Positions 45,071 to 54,607 of a stretch of DNA of 59,665 nucleotides are shown here, in pieces (within the stretch, counting starts at the first letter, position 1; each line of letters begins with the position of its first letter). The notes beneath the pieces are model-generated. The model ran no database searches. It was not told where the DNA came from and saw nothing but the letters and a program-made list of their open reading frames with translations. Location: the NCBI GenBank assembly GCA_946885605.1, contig CAMPGR010000005.1:1-59665 (forward strand), given 5' to 3'. The position numbers and the translations under genes were made by a program. Source of the DNA: an uncultured Pseudomonadota bacterium (GTDB taxonomy: Bacteria; Pseudomonadota; Gammaproteobacteria; Burkholderiales; SG8-41).

Positions 45071-46054
45071 GTGAGAGCATCAGGATTCGTCCGGGCGAGC
45101 GCCGCGACCGCGATTTTCCTCTTCACCGCAGCGGGCGCGGCGGCCCAGAGCGCGGCGAACTATCCCTCCAAGCCCATCCGCTACATTGTGGGTTATACGC
45201 CGGGCGGCACCGCTGACATGCTCGCGCGCGCGGTCGGGCAAAAACTCTCCGAGGCGTGGGGCCAGCAGGTGCTCGTCGAGAATCGTCCGGGCGCCGGCAC
45301 CAATATCGGGACCGAGATCGCCGCAAAATCTGCGCCGGACGGCTACACGCTCTTCATGCCGACGGTTGCGAATGCGATCAATCCGACGCTTTATCCGAAG
45401 CTCACGTACGACCCGATCAGGGACTTCGCCTACATCATGAACTTTGCGAAGGTGCCCGGCATACTCGTCGTCCATCCCTCCGTGCCGGCCAAGAACGCGA
45501 AGGAACTCGTCGCGCTCGCGAAAGCGCGTCCGAACGAATTGCGCCACGGTTCGACCGGCATCGGCAGCCCCCACCATCTCGCCGGGGAGATCTTCAAGAC
45601 GATGTCGGGCGTGAAGATGATCCACGTGCCGTACAAGGGCGCCACCCCCGCCATTGCCGACGTGGTGGGCGGGCACATCGAAGTCTATTTTGGCGCCATG
45701 GTGTCGACGCTGCCGCACGCGAAGAGCGGACGGCTGCGGGCCCTCGGCGTAACCAGCACCAAGCGGGTTGCGGCGGTGCCTGACATCGCAACGCTGGATG
45801 AGCAGGGCTTGAAGGGATTCGAGACCGGTTCGTGGTTCGGCATGGCAGTGCCGACCGGGACGCCGCGCGAAGTCGTCAACAAGCTGCATGCGGAAGCGGC
45901 GCGCGCCATCGCTGCGCCGGAATTGCGCAAGCGCATGAGCGCCGAGGGCGCGGAGTTCGTCGGCGATACGCCCGAGCAATTCACCGCGTTTGTGAAGGCT
46001 GAAATCGCGAAGTGGGGCAAAGCCGTGAAGGCATCCGGCGCAAAGGTGGACTGA
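45071..46054 (+). CDS. Bug family tripartite tricarboxylate transporter receptor
   Basis: This 327-residue receptor starts at GTG 45071, with AAAAGGAG five to nine bases upstream; the much longer open frame from 44732 is read-through into the previous gene. A signal peptide ends GAAAQSAANY. Motifs are IRYIVGYTPGGTADMLARAV and NRPGAGTNIGTEIAAKSAPD. Its stop overlaps the start of the next receptor (TGATG), so the two are translationally coupled. Ligand unknown. Confidence 0.93.
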   Translation: MRASGFVRASAATAIFLFTAAGAAAQSAANYPSKPIRYIVGYTPGGTADMLARAVGQKLSEAWGQQVLVENRPGAGTNIGTEIAAKSAPDGYTLFMPTVANAINPTLYPKLTYDPIRDFAYIMNFAKVPGILVVHPSVPAKNAKELVALAKARPNELRHGSTGIGSPHHLAGEIFKTMSGVKMIHVPYKGATPAIADVVGGHIEVYFGAMVSTLPHAKSGRLRALGVTSTKRVAAVPDIATLDEQGLKGFETGSWFGMAVPTGTPREVVNKLHAEAARAIAAPELRKRMSAEGAEFVGDTPEQFTAFVKAEIAKWGKAVKASGAKVD

Positions 46055-47016
46055 TGAAAACGCGCACGCTCATGCTCCTTGCCGTCGCGCTCGCCTATCC
46101 CCTGGCAGGCAGTGCGGCGGAGACGTATCCCGACCGCCCGATTCGGCTGATCGTCGGCTTTCCCCCCGGTGGCGCGGCGGATATTCTCGGCCGCATCGCG
46201 GCGCAGCGGCTCGGCGATGCGCTCGGCCAGCAGGTGGTGGTTGACAACCGCGGCGGCGCAGGTGGGCTCATCGCGACGGAAATCGCAGTTAAGGGTGCGC
46301 CCGACGGCTACACGCTGCTTTTCTCGTCGATCCCGCACGTCATCAATCCCCACCTCTACAGGAAAGTGAGCTACGACGCGATCAAGGATTTCGTGCCAGT
46401 GATCCAGTTCGTGAGCGTGCCGCTCATGATGGCGTCCGCGCCCGCGCTGCCGGTCAGCTCAGTGAAGGAACTGATTGCGCTCGCGAAGTCGAAGCCCGGT
46501 GAGGTGAATTACGCTTCCGCCGGCAGCGGCTCGTCGAGTCATCTGGCGATGGAACTCTTCAAGACGATGGCGGACGTACCGATGACGCACATCCCGTACA
46601 AAGGGACCGGACCTCTGATCACCGACCTCATGGCCGCGCGTGTGAACGTGACGATAGCGAGCGCGGTCCCGCTCGCGCCGCAAGTGAAGGCGGGACGGCT
46701 GAAGGGACTCGCCGTGACGAGCCCCAAGCGCTCGGCGGCCTTTCCGGAGCTGCCCGCAATCGCCGAAACCGTGCCGGGGTACGAGGTCATCAACTGGTTC
46801 GGCATATTCGCGCCGAAGGGCACGCCGAAGCGCATCGTCACGCGCGTCAACACCGCGCTCAATGAGGCGCTGCAATCGCCTGAGCTTGCGAAGCTTCTCA
46901 ATTCGCGCGGCGCCGATGCGGTCGGCGGCACGCCGGAGGCGTTTGCAAAGGTCGTGAGGGCCGACTTCGCCAAGTGGGCGAAGGTCGTCAAGGAATCCGG
47001 CGCGCGCGTCGATTGA
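46054..47016 (+). CDS. Bug family tripartite tricarboxylate transporter receptor
   Basis: This 320-residue receptor has a signal peptide ending PLAGSAAETY and the motifs IRLIVGFPPGGAADILGRIA and NRGGAGGLIATEIAVKGAPD. ATG 46054 overlaps the upstream stop. It is the second receptor in the plus arm and the fifth in the window, against a single tctBA pair. The two adjacent receptors may bind related products of gamma-glutamyltransferase 2. Confidence 0.93.
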   Translation: MKTRTLMLLAVALAYPLAGSAAETYPDRPIRLIVGFPPGGAADILGRIAAQRLGDALGQQVVVDNRGGAGGLIATEIAVKGAPDGYTLLFSSIPHVINPHLYRKVSYDAIKDFVPVIQFVSVPLMMASAPALPVSSVKELIALAKSKPGEVNYASAGSGSSSHLAMELFKTMADVPMTHIPYKGTGPLITDLMAARVNVTIASAVPLAPQVKAGRLKGLAVTSPKRSAAFPELPAIAETVPGYEVINWFGIFAPKGTPKRIVTRVNTALNEALQSPELAKLLNSRGADAVGGTPEAFAKVVRADFAKWAKVVKESGARVD

Positions 47017-47032
47017 TCGGGCTCGTCCCTGC

Positions 47033-48124
47033 ATGTCGCATATTCCCGACCCGAGGCGCTATGGCTCGTCCGAGGAGAAGGATGCGCCGGGCGCGCTCAT
47101 GCTCGCCCATGCGCGTGGCGACGGCGAAGCGCGTGCTTCGCTCCGCCTGTGGGTGACGGAGCGGCTGGAAGCCGGGCGCGACGAGGAAATTTTCGATGCG
47201 TTGCGCCACGCACCCTCGCACGGCGCGTATTGCGGCCTGTGGGACCTCGTGTGCCGCGCCGTCGATGGGCTGGAGGACGATGGCCATGCGCTCCGCGCAA
47301 GGCTCTTCGCGCTGCCCATAGTGCTCGTGGCGGCATCATCGAACCCCGCCGTAATCGGCGGCACGCTCCCGGATGTCGAAGCGATCCGGGCGCTGCTCGA
47401 GCGGCACGGGGCGGTCGGCGCGACGCGAAACTTCGGGCTGAGCAATGCGCTGTGTTCGGTTGCGACACTCGAACGGCTGCGCCCGAGCGTGGTGTACCGC
47501 TGGAGCCGCGAGTGGGCAGGTGCCCCGCGCGACATCACGCCCGAGGATATCCACGTGCGAGGGCGCCGCGAGCAGGTGCACTTGCGGCTTCTGGCGGGGG
47601 CCGGCATTACGCCCCGGGAAGCGCCGTCTTTTCTGGAAACGGCTTCGAATATCGGCGCCTGGGGCCTTGCGCTGACGCGGGTGCTGGTGCGCCAGCTCGC
47701 GCGGTCGCCGGTCGAGCTCCTCGCCATCCCGCGCGCCCCCGTAAGCCTGCTGCATGCGCCACACGCAGGGCGTTCAGCCGAGCTCGAGAGCGCATTCAAT
47801 CTCTTCGCAAGCAATACGCTGCGGCAATTCCGCTCGTCGGTAGGCGACCCTGAAGTCATCGTCTCCGCACACCGCGGCGAACGCACGGGCGAGGTGCGCG
47901 TGAGCATGAGCTCGGCGCTCGACGATACGGCTCTCGAGGGCTTTCGCTGGCCGTTGCATCCGCTCGACGATCTCGAGCGCGTTGCAGAGCTCGTCACAGA
48001 TCTCATGCACGATTGCCGCGTCGAGAACGTGCGCTTCATCGATCGCGTGCTGCCGGAGCGGCTCGCATCGGGGCGGCTGTTCCTGCGCCCAGACGACGCG
48101 CTTGCGATCGAGGCGCCGCACTAG
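47033..48124 (+). CDS. Conserved hypothetical protein, no domain recognised
   Basis: This 363-residue protein has no signal peptide, no membrane helix and no motif I can name. It begins MSHIPDPRRYGSSEEKDAPG and is rich in helices, with blocks such as ALMLAHARGDGEARASLRLW and SAFNLFASNTLRQFRSSVGD. It lies 17 bp after the Bug receptor and 11 bp before srkA, so it could belong to either operon. The frame is long, starts and stops cleanly, and looks like a real gene. Confidence 0.65.
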   Translation: MSHIPDPRRYGSSEEKDAPGALMLAHARGDGEARASLRLWVTERLEAGRDEEIFDALRHAPSHGAYCGLWDLVCRAVDGLEDDGHALRARLFALPIVLVAASSNPAVIGGTLPDVEAIRALLERHGAVGATRNFGLSNALCSVATLERLRPSVVYRWSREWAGAPRDITPEDIHVRGRREQVHLRLLAGAGITPREAPSFLETASNIGAWGLALTRVLVRQLARSPVELLAIPRAPVSLLHAPHAGRSAELESAFNLFASNTLRQFRSSVGDPEVIVSAHRGERTGEVRVSMSSALDDTALEGFRWPLHPLDDLERVAELVTDLMHDCRVENVRFIDRVLPERLASGRLFLRPDDALAIEAPH

Positions 48125-48135
48125 CGGTTCGACGC

Positions 48136-49116
48136 ATGACGCTGCCGTACGAGAACCTCACGCCGGACCGCGTGCTCGACGCGGTGGAGGACTGCGGATA
48201 CCGCTGCGACGGGCGGTTCCTTGCGCTCAACAGCTTCGAGAACCGCGTCTATCTCGTGTATCTCGAGGAAGGTGCGCCGCTCGTGGCGAAGTTCTATCGG
48301 CCGGAACGCTGGCCGGATGACGCGATCCTCGAGGAGCACGAATTCGCCCTGGAGCTCGCGGCACACGAAATTCCGGTGGTCGCGCCGCTCTTGCCCGGCG
48401 GGCGCACGTTGCACGAACACGCCGGATACCGTTTCGCGCTCTATCCGCGGCGGCCCGGCCGCAGCCCGGACCTGGAGGTGCGCGACACGCTCGAGTGGCT
48501 TGGGCGCTTCATCGGGCGCATCCACGCGGTCGGCGGGGTGAAGCCGTTCGCTCACCGGCCGCAGCTCGATATCGAAAGCTTCGGCTACGAGCCCTCGCGC
48601 TACGTTCTCGAGCATGATTTCGTCCCGCTCGATCTGCGAGACACGTATGGCAGCGTGGTGGAGGACGCGCTTCAGCGGGTGCAGCGGTGTTACGCGCGTG
48701 CGGGAAATGTCAGGAGGCTGCGGCTGCACGGGGACTGCCACGCGGGAAATATCCTGTGGACCGAAGAAGGGCCGCATTTCGTGGACCTCGACGATGCGTG
48801 CAGCGGCCCCGCCATCCAGGATCTCTGGTTGTGCCTCTCGGGCGAACGCCAGGAGATGGAGCGCCAGCTTGCCGCGCTCATCGCCGGATATCGCAAGTTC
48901 CACGATTTCGATCCGGTCGAGCTCGTGCTGGTCGAGGCGCTGCGCACCCTGCGCATGGTGCACTATGCGGGGTGGCTTGCCCGGCGCTGGAGCGATCCGG
49001 CATTCCCCGCGAACTTCCCCTTCTTCAATACCCAGCGCTACTGGCAGGACCACATCCTCTCGCTGCGGGAGCAGTCCGCGCTGCTCGACGAACCGCCGCT
49101 CGAGCTGCACGTTTGA
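48136..49116 (+). CDS. srkA: Stress response kinase SrkA (YihE/RdoA type)
   Basis: This 326-residue protein is an aminoglycoside phosphotransferase-fold Ser/Thr kinase of the SrkA type, reported to protect E. coli from envelope and reactive-oxygen stress. Key motifs are FENRVYLVYLEEGAPLVAKF with the ATP-binding Lys, the catalytic loop HGDCHAGNILW and the metal motif VDLDDA. ATG 48136 begins MTLPYENLTPDRVLDAVE, matching the family. The next gene overlaps its stop. It acts in the cytoplasm. Confidence 0.93.
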   Translation: MTLPYENLTPDRVLDAVEDCGYRCDGRFLALNSFENRVYLVYLEEGAPLVAKFYRPERWPDDAILEEHEFALELAAHEIPVVAPLLPGGRTLHEHAGYRFALYPRRPGRSPDLEVRDTLEWLGRFIGRIHAVGGVKPFAHRPQLDIESFGYEPSRYVLEHDFVPLDLRDTYGSVVEDALQRVQRCYARAGNVRRLRLHGDCHAGNILWTEEGPHFVDLDDACSGPAIQDLWLCLSGERQEMERQLAALIAGYRKFHDFDPVELVLVEALRTLRMVHYAGWLARRWSDPAFPANFPFFNTQRYWQDHILSLREQSALLDEPPLELHV

Positions 49117-49946
49117 GAGCGGTGCTCGATATCGTGGTTCCGATCGCCGTACTCTATGGCTGCGTCGTGGGGCTCGTCTTTCTGTTCCAGTCGCATCTCG
49201 TGTACTACCCGCAGATCGGCAGGGAAGTCGCCGTGACACCACGGGCATACGGGCTCGCCTTCGAGGATGTAGAGATAAGGACGGAGGACGGGGAGAGGAT
49301 AGCGGGCTGGTGGGTTCCGGCGGATGCGCCACGCGGCACGGTGCTCGTCTTCCACGGCAATGCGGGCAACATATCGCACCGCGTCGACTACCTGCGGATG
49401 TTTCACGGGCTCCGGTATTCGACGTTGATCGTCGATTATCGAGGGTACGGCAGAAGCACCGGCTCGCCCTCGGAGGAGGGCACCTATCGCGATGCGATAG
49501 CGGCGTGGCGCCACCTGACCGAAGTCCGCGGCGTTGCGCCTTCCGACATCGTGCTTTTCGGCGAATCGCTCGGCGCGGCCGTTACATCGTGGCTCGCAAC
49601 GCACCGTGCGCCGCGTGCGCTGGTGCTCGCCTCGGCCTTCACCTCGGTGCCGGACCTGGGCGCGCAGGTGTACTGGTTCCTGCCGGTGCGCTTGATCAGC
49701 CGTTTTCGCTACGACAATCTCGCGAATCTCGGGGCGATCGAGGCGCCGGTGCTGATCGCGCACAGCAGGCAGGACGAGATCGTGCCGTTCGCGCACGGCG
49801 AGCGGCTGTACCAGGCCGCGCGCGAGCCCAAAGCGTTTCTCGAGATGAGCGGCGGCCATAACGACGGTTTCATCTTCGTGCGCGAGGAATGGGTGCGCGC
49901 GCTCGCCGCGTTTCTCGAACGCCACGCTGCACCTCCCGCGCATTGA
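49113..49946 (+). CDS. Membrane-anchored alpha/beta hydrolase
   Basis: This 277-residue protein has an N-terminal helix, IVVPIAVLYGCVVGLVFLF, and an alpha/beta-hydrolase domain like the Bem46/YfhR group. The oxyanion segment is VFHGNAGN, the nucleophile elbow GESLGA, and the acid and His lie near HSRQDEIVPF and SGGHNDGF. The start could be TTG 49113, which overlaps the srkA stop, or GTG 49122. The substrate is unknown. Confidence 0.88.
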   Translation: MRAVLDIVVPIAVLYGCVVGLVFLFQSHLVYYPQIGREVAVTPRAYGLAFEDVEIRTEDGERIAGWWVPADAPRGTVLVFHGNAGNISHRVDYLRMFHGLRYSTLIVDYRGYGRSTGSPSEEGTYRDAIAAWRHLTEVRGVAPSDIVLFGESLGAAVTSWLATHRAPRALVLASAFTSVPDLGAQVYWFLPVRLISRFRYDNLANLGAIEAPVLIAHSRQDEIVPFAHGERLYQAAREPKAFLEMSGGHNDGFIFVREEWVRALAAFLERHAAPPAH

Positions 49947-49959
49947 CGCTCGCGGTGCG

Positions 49960-51066
49960 TCAATGCCCGAGCAGTGCCGCGACGTGATCCGCGATGGCGA
50001 GCGAGGCGGTGAGGCCGGGCGATTCGATGCCGTAAAGGCTGACGAGGCCCGCTATGCCGTGATCGTGCGGGCCCTGGATCACGAAGTCGGGCGCCGGCGC
50101 GCCGGGCCCCGCGATCTTCGGCCGTATGCCGGTATAGCCGGGCTGAAGCATGCCGTCCTTCAATCCCGGGTAATAGCGCCGGATGGCTTCGTAGAATGCC
50201 GCTTCGCGGCTTTCATCGAAACGATAGTCGATACGGTCGATCCAGTTGAAGTCAGGCCCGAACTTGACCTGTCCTCCCAGGTCGACGGTGACGTGCACGC
50301 CGAGCCAGTCCTGACGGGCGACCGGGTAGACGAGGCGCCGGAACGGCGCCTTGCCGGCGAGGGTGTAGTAGTGGCCGATCGCGTAGTATGTGGGCGGTAT
50401 GGTAGCGGAAGGGATGCCGGCGATCGCGCGCGCAAGCGCCTGCGCGTGGAAACCTGCCGCATTGATCACCGTCCTGCACACGACGCGCATCGCCTCCTTG
50501 CCCCCCACGTCGAGGACGATGCCGGCATTGCTCACGGCTCCGGATACAACCGGACTCGCAAGCGCAAGCGATGCGCCGAACGCTTCCGCATCGCCGAGAT
50601 ACGACAGCATGAGGCCGTGGCTGTCTATGATGCCGGTGGAAGGGGACAGGAATCCCGCGACAGCGCACACCTCGGGCTCGAGCTCGGCGATTTCCCGCGC
50701 GCTCAGCCTCTTCAAGTCCGAGACACCGTTGATTTCCGCCTGGTCGCGGTACTTGTCGAGCCCCGCGATCTGCTCTTCGTCGGTGGCGACGACGAGCTTG
50801 CCGATGCGCCGGTGGTTGACGTCGTGCTCGGCGCAGTAGCGGTAGAGGGCGCTCCGTCCGGCAACGCACAGCCGCGCCTTGAGCGAGTTCGTCGGATAGT
50901 AGATGCCGGCGTGGATCACCTCCGAGTTGCGCGAGCTCGTATGCGTGCCGAAGGCTTCTTCGGCTTCGAGGATCACCACCTCCCGCCCTGCCTGCGCGAG
51001 CCGCCGTGCGACTGCAAGGCCCACCACGCCGGCGCCGATCACCGCGCAGTCGATTTTCTCTGCCAT
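49960..51066 (-). CDS. FAD-dependent oxidoreductase, L-2-hydroxyglutarate oxidase-like
   Basis: This 368-residue flavoenzyme has the N-terminal dinucleotide motif [19 protein letters not shown] and [20 protein letters not shown], a pairing typical of LhgO/L2HGDH-type DAO-family oxidases. [15 protein letters not shown] and [16 protein letters not shown] segments fit as well. It would oxidise a 2-hydroxy acid and reduce FAD. Electron acceptor and exact substrate are not visible. It converges with the hydrolase gene, and its upstream region contains inverted repeats. Confidence 0.85.
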   Translation of the reverse strand: MAEKIDCAVIGAGVVGLAVARRLAQAGREVVILEAEEAFGTHTSSRNSEVIHAGIYYPTNSLKARLCVAGRSALYRYCAEHDVNHRRIGKLVVATDEEQIAGLDKYRDQAEINGVSDLKRLSAREIAELEPEVCAVAGFLSPSTGIIDSHGLMLSYLGDAEAFGASLALASPVVSGAVSNAGIVLDVGGKEAMRVVCRTVINAAGFHAQALARAIAGIPSATIPPTYYAIGHYYTLAGKAPFRRLVYPVARQDWLGVHVTVDLGGQVKFGPDFNWIDRIDYRFDESREAAFYEAIRRYYPGLKDGMLQPGYTGIRPKIAGPGAPAPDFVIQGPHDHGIAGLVSLYGIESPGLTASLAIADHVAALLGH

Positions 51067-51107
51067 GATTTAGATCAGGACCGCCACGGACGCCATGCGA
51101 CAACCAG

Positions 51108-51309
51108 TTGAACCGCCAAGGCCGCCCAACGCGAAAACCACTTGAACCGCCAAGGCCGCCAAGGACGCCAAGAACAAACAAAGACCGCAATCTTATACTA
51201 AGCGGTAGCCATCGGAGCTCCCGCATCATAGTCACGCACCGAGGATGAAATCATCGTGACCGCTTTTCATGCTGAGTCCTTGGCGTGCTTGGCGACGTTG
51301 GCGGTTCAA
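51108..51309. repeat. CCAAGGCC-type direct and inverted repeat element
   Basis: TTGAACCGCCAAGGCCGCC occurs at 51108-51126 and again at 51142-51160. A 31-base stretch at 51142-51172 is repeated in inverse orientation at 51279-51309 with 28 of 31 positions matching. The arms flank about 106 bp between two divergent genes. It may be a REP-like or miniature mobile element. The right arm ends 4 bp before the DUF3025 start. Confidence 0.7.
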
Positions 51310-51313
51310 TCAA

Positions 51314-52147
51314 ATGACATGCGACTGGGATCCCGACTTCCTTGAACGATCGCCCATGTTCGCGCCGCTCGCCCGCGAGGCGGGGTGGTTGAGAACAGCG
51401 GATTGGCCCACGCTCGCGAATCTGCAACGCGCGCTCGCGCAGCGCCATCCGCCGCTACGCGCGGAGAGCGGCGCTCATGTCCGCTTCGTGCGGCAGGAGC
51501 GCCGGCCTGCCGGCTTCGAAGCGCGCTACGAGCCGCGGATCTACCTGAAGGGCGAGGTGCAGGTTCGGGAGCGCAGTTGGCACGATCTCATGAACGCGCT
51601 CGTCTGGCTCACGTTCCCGCGCGCAAAAGCGGCGCTCAACGCGCGCCATTACGAAGCCCTCCGCGCGCAAGAGGGGGCGGGGTCGCCGAACCGCGGCCCG
51701 GTGCAGGATACGATGACCCTGTTCGACGAAGGGGGCGTGATCGTTACCGCACGCGATCGCGCGCTCCTTCAGCTCCTCGCGAACTTCGAGTGGAAGAGGC
51801 TGTTCTGGGAAAACCGCAACCGGGTTTCGACCGACATGCGCTTCTATCTCTTCGGCCATGCTATTTATGAAAAGGCACTGCATCCGTTCACGGGCATCAC
51901 CGCACGCGGGCTGCTCTTCGAGGTGGACGGGGGATTTTTCGCGGCACCGCTGGAGACGCAACTCGACCGTGTCGACGCGCTCGCCGCCAACCGGATTGCA
52001 GAGCCTTCGTCGCTGCGCTCGCCGCGCGAGCTCGCGCCGGTGCCGATCCTCGGCGTTCCCGGATGGTGTGCGGAGAACGAGCGCGAATCGTACTACGACA
52101 ATCGCGATTACTTCAGGAGCGGAAGAAAGCGCCGTTCGTCCGCCTGA
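51314..52147 (+). CDS. DUF3025 family protein
   Basis: This 277-residue protein matches the DUF3025 family of unknown function. Recognisable segments are RYEPRIYLKGEVQVRERSWH, LMNALVWLTFPRAKAALNAR, LFDEGGVIVTARDRALLQLL and the C-terminal GVPGWCAENERESYYDN. The start at ATG 51314 (MTCDWDPDFLERSP) is preferred over 51269, which lies inside the inverted repeat. No signal peptide or membrane helix is seen. It converges with the diguanylate cyclase gene. Confidence 0.85.
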   Translation: MTCDWDPDFLERSPMFAPLAREAGWLRTADWPTLANLQRALAQRHPPLRAESGAHVRFVRQERRPAGFEARYEPRIYLKGEVQVRERSWHDLMNALVWLTFPRAKAALNARHYEALRAQEGAGSPNRGPVQDTMTLFDEGGVIVTARDRALLQLLANFEWKRLFWENRNRVSTDMRFYLFGHAIYEKALHPFTGITARGLLFEVDGGFFAAPLETQLDRVDALAANRIAEPSSLRSPRELAPVPILGVPGWCAENERESYYDNRDYFRSGRKRRSSA

Positions 52148-52162
52148 AGCGGCTCGGGGCCG

Positions 52163-53308
52163 TCAGACGGAGACGGGAGCCGCCGCCGCGGTGTGATCGC
52201 CGTACACCGTGACGCGATTCTTGCCGGCGGCCTTGCTCTCGTACATCGCCTTGTCCGCCTTTTCCTTGATCGATTCGATGCTGCCGCCGTGCTGCGGATA
52301 GCAGGCGACGCCGATGCTCGCCGTGATGGACACGCTGCGGTCGCGGACCGACAGCGGCGAGAACTGGATCGACTTCAGAATCTTGTTGGCGACGGCCACC
52401 GCGCCGGAGCATGGCGTCTCCGGGAGCAGGACGACAAACTCGTCTCCGCCGAAGCGGGCGACGAGGTCCGAATCGCGAATCTGGTTCTGGATGCAGCGCG
52501 TGGTGAGCTTGAGCAGGCGGTTTCCCGCCTCGTGGCCATGCTGGTCGTTCACGGTCTTCAGGCTGTCCGAATCGATCATGAGGAGCGCGAAAGGACGCGA
52601 ATAGCGCTCGGCCTGCCGCGTGATGGTGTCGGACAGCACGGCGAACGCGCGCATGTTGTAGACACCGGTCAGTACGTCCGTTTCCGAGAGCGACTTGATT
52701 TCCCCCAGCGCGCTGCGGATATCGCTCGCCAGCATGGTGGTGACATAGCCGACGAGAACGAGGGGTGCGAGCTGCGCCGTGAGCGTGGTCACATACGAGC
52801 TTACCGTTAGCGACTGGTTTCTTTCGGGGTAGCCAAGCCACAGATAGCACGCGGCAATCAGCAGCATTTGCAGGAACGTGGTCGATTTGCCAAGGATGAG
52901 CGCGCTCGCGATGACGACGAGGAGGTAGAGGTTGAGCAGCGGGCTCTCGAGCCGCCCTGTGTACATCAGAACCCAGGTGATGAAAACGATCATCACCCAG
53001 GTCTCGATGGCGAGCTTCCAGTAGGTTTCCCGACGGTAGAAGTTGAGGTAGTGGAAGCAGAGAACGAAGGCGCCGAAGAAGAAGAGCGCCATTGCGATGG
53101 CGTGCGCGATTTCGCTGTCGGGCGAAACGACTGCATGGTAGAGCAGCACCAGCACGAGCAGCAGCCACTCGATCTCCCGGACCGTGCGCGAAAAGCCGCG
53201 CAACTCCTCGACGGAGAGATCGGGATCAAACACGAGGCGGGAGAGGAGCAGTTTCCGCGCCGAGGACAGGTGCCCCGGGGCATGCGAGCGTGGAGAGGAA
53301 CCCGTCAT
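52163..53308 (-). CDS. Membrane GGDEF diguanylate cyclase
   Basis: This 381-residue protein makes cyclic di-GMP from GTP. The N-terminal half has about six membrane helices, from EWLLLVLVLLYHAVV to PLVLVGYVTTMLA. The C-terminal half is a GGDEF domain with DVLTGVYNMRAF and the intact catalytic FGGDEF. RDSD lies five residues upstream of it, an allosteric I-site for product inhibition. No EAL domain is present. ATG 53308 has AGGA upstream; an in-frame ATG at 53386 is possible. Confidence 0.9.
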   Translation of the reverse strand: MTGSSPRSHAPGHLSSARKLLLSRLVFDPDLSVEELRGFSRTVREIEWLLLVLVLLYHAVVSPDSEIAHAIAMALFFFGAFVLCFHYLNFYRRETYWKLAIETWVMIVFITWVLMYTGRLESPLLNLYLLVVIASALILGKSTTFLQMLLIAACYLWLGYPERNQSLTVSSYVTTLTAQLAPLVLVGYVTTMLASDIRSALGEIKSLSETDVLTGVYNMRAFAVLSDTITRQAERYSRPFALLMIDSDSLKTVNDQHGHEAGNRLLKLTTRCIQNQIRDSDLVARFGGDEFVVLLPETPCSGAVAVANKILKSIQFSPLSVRDRSVSITASIGVACYPQHGGSIESIKEKADKAMYESKAAGKNRVTVYGDHTAAAAPVSV

Positions 53309-53640
53309 TGCTGCCGATTCCTGTGCCGCGCACGCACGGCACAAGCCTGATCGGATATTCGAACCATTCGCTCCCCTATACCGCAATGCTCACGCTGCCT
53401 GCCGGGCACGCGCAAGGCGGAAGGAAGCCGTGCCCATGCCACGGGCGCCCCTTGCTCCTCGGTCCTCTTTTGCCGGGGGGCGCAATGTCATGTGCATGGT
53501 AATCGAAAGCCTTGCGAAGCGGAAGATTTCGCCGCGGCGCGAACGGGCAAGGTTACGATACAATTTGGCCCGCGCTATTGAACCCGCCGGTCTTGCCTCC
53601 ATCTAAGGCGAGGAACTACCACGCGAGGGAAGGAACCGCA
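53309..53640. other. Non-coding divergent region
   Basis: The 332-bp gap between the cyclase and htpX contains no supported gene or recognised site. Part of it could be coding if the cyclase starts at 53386. Confidence 0.4.
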
Positions 53641-54549
53641 ATGAAACGAATCGTTCTGTATCTGGCCACGAACCTTGCCATCGTGCTGGTGCTCAGCATC
53701 ACGCTGCAGCTCCTGGGCGTGGATCGGATGCTGGACCAGCAGGGCGTCGGGATCGACTACAACGCACTTTTGATTCTCTCCGCCGTGATGGGCTTCGGCG
53801 GCTCGTTCATCTCGCTGCTCCTGTCGAAATGGAGCGCAAAAATGATGACCGGCGCGCAGGTGATCGAGGTGCCGTCCAACATGACGGAGCGCTGGCTGGT
53901 GGATACCGTGAAGCGCCAGGCGCAGAAAGCGGGCATCGGTATGCCGGAAGTCGCGGTTTACGACGGGCCCGAGATCAACGCATTCGCCACCGGCTGGAAC
54001 AAGGACAGCGCGCTCGTCGCCGTGAGCACGGGGTTGCTCAATCACATGAGCCAGGAAGAAGCCGAAGCGGTGCTGGGCCACGAGGTGAGCCACGTGGCGA
54101 ACGGCGACATGGTGACGCTCGCCCTCATCCAGGGCGTGGTGAACACCTTCGTGATCTTCTTTTCGCGCATCATCGGCCACCTGGTGGACCGCGTGGTCTT
54201 CAAGGTGGAGCGCGGCTACGGCCCGGCCTTCTACGTGACGGTGATCATCGCTCAGCTCGTGCTCGGGATACTGGCGAGCATCATCGTGATGTGGTTCAGT
54301 CGCCATCGCGAGTTCCGCGCCGACGCGGGTGGCGCACGGCTTGCCGGACGCGAGAAGATGATCGCGGCGCTCGAGCGGCTCAAGCTGAACCACGAGCAGT
54401 CGCAACTGCCCGATCAGATGAAGGCGTTCGGCATCTCGGGGAATGTGGCGCGAGGCTTTACCCGGCTCTTCATGTCGCATCCTCCGCTGGACGAGCGTAT
54501 TGCGGCGCTGCGCGCGGTTGGGCGGCATAACCCCGGCCTCGCGGCCTGA
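53641..54549 (+). CDS. htpX: Membrane zinc metalloprotease HtpX
   Basis: This 302-residue inner-membrane protease takes part in quality control of membrane proteins. It shows two N-terminal helices ([20 protein letters not shown] and [20 protein letters not shown]), the zinc motif LGHEVSH, the glutamate in [14 protein letters not shown] and two further helices. ATG 53641 gives [11 protein letters not shown], as in other HtpX proteins, with GGAAGGAA upstream. A terminator follows. Confidence 0.97.
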   Translation: MKRIVLYLATNLAIVLVLSITLQLLGVDRMLDQQGVGIDYNALLILSAVMGFGGSFISLLLSKWSAKMMTGAQVIEVPSNMTERWLVDTVKRQAQKAGIGMPEVAVYDGPEINAFATGWNKDSALVAVSTGLLNHMSQEEAEAVLGHEVSHVANGDMVTLALIQGVVNTFVIFFSRIIGHLVDRVVFKVERGYGPAFYVTVIIAQLVLGILASIIVMWFSRHREFRADAGGARLAGREKMIAALERLKLNHEQSQLPDQMKAFGISGNVARGFTRLFMSHPPLDERIAALRAVGRHNPGLAA

Positions 54550-54572
54550 AACGGGTGGCGTCTGCAGGAATC

Positions 54573-54605
54573 AAAAGGCCCGCGGCGGAAACCGGGGGCC
54601 TTTTT
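54573..54605 (+). terminator. Bidirectional rho-independent terminator
   Basis: AAAAGGCCC at 54573-54581 pairs with GGGCCTTTT at 54596-54604, and the stem extends as GG/CC (54584-54585 with 54592-54593). The T run follows on the plus strand and the A run serves the minus strand. It sits between the htpX stop (54549) and the convergent gene stop (54608). Confidence 0.85.
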
Positions 54606-54607
54606 GC

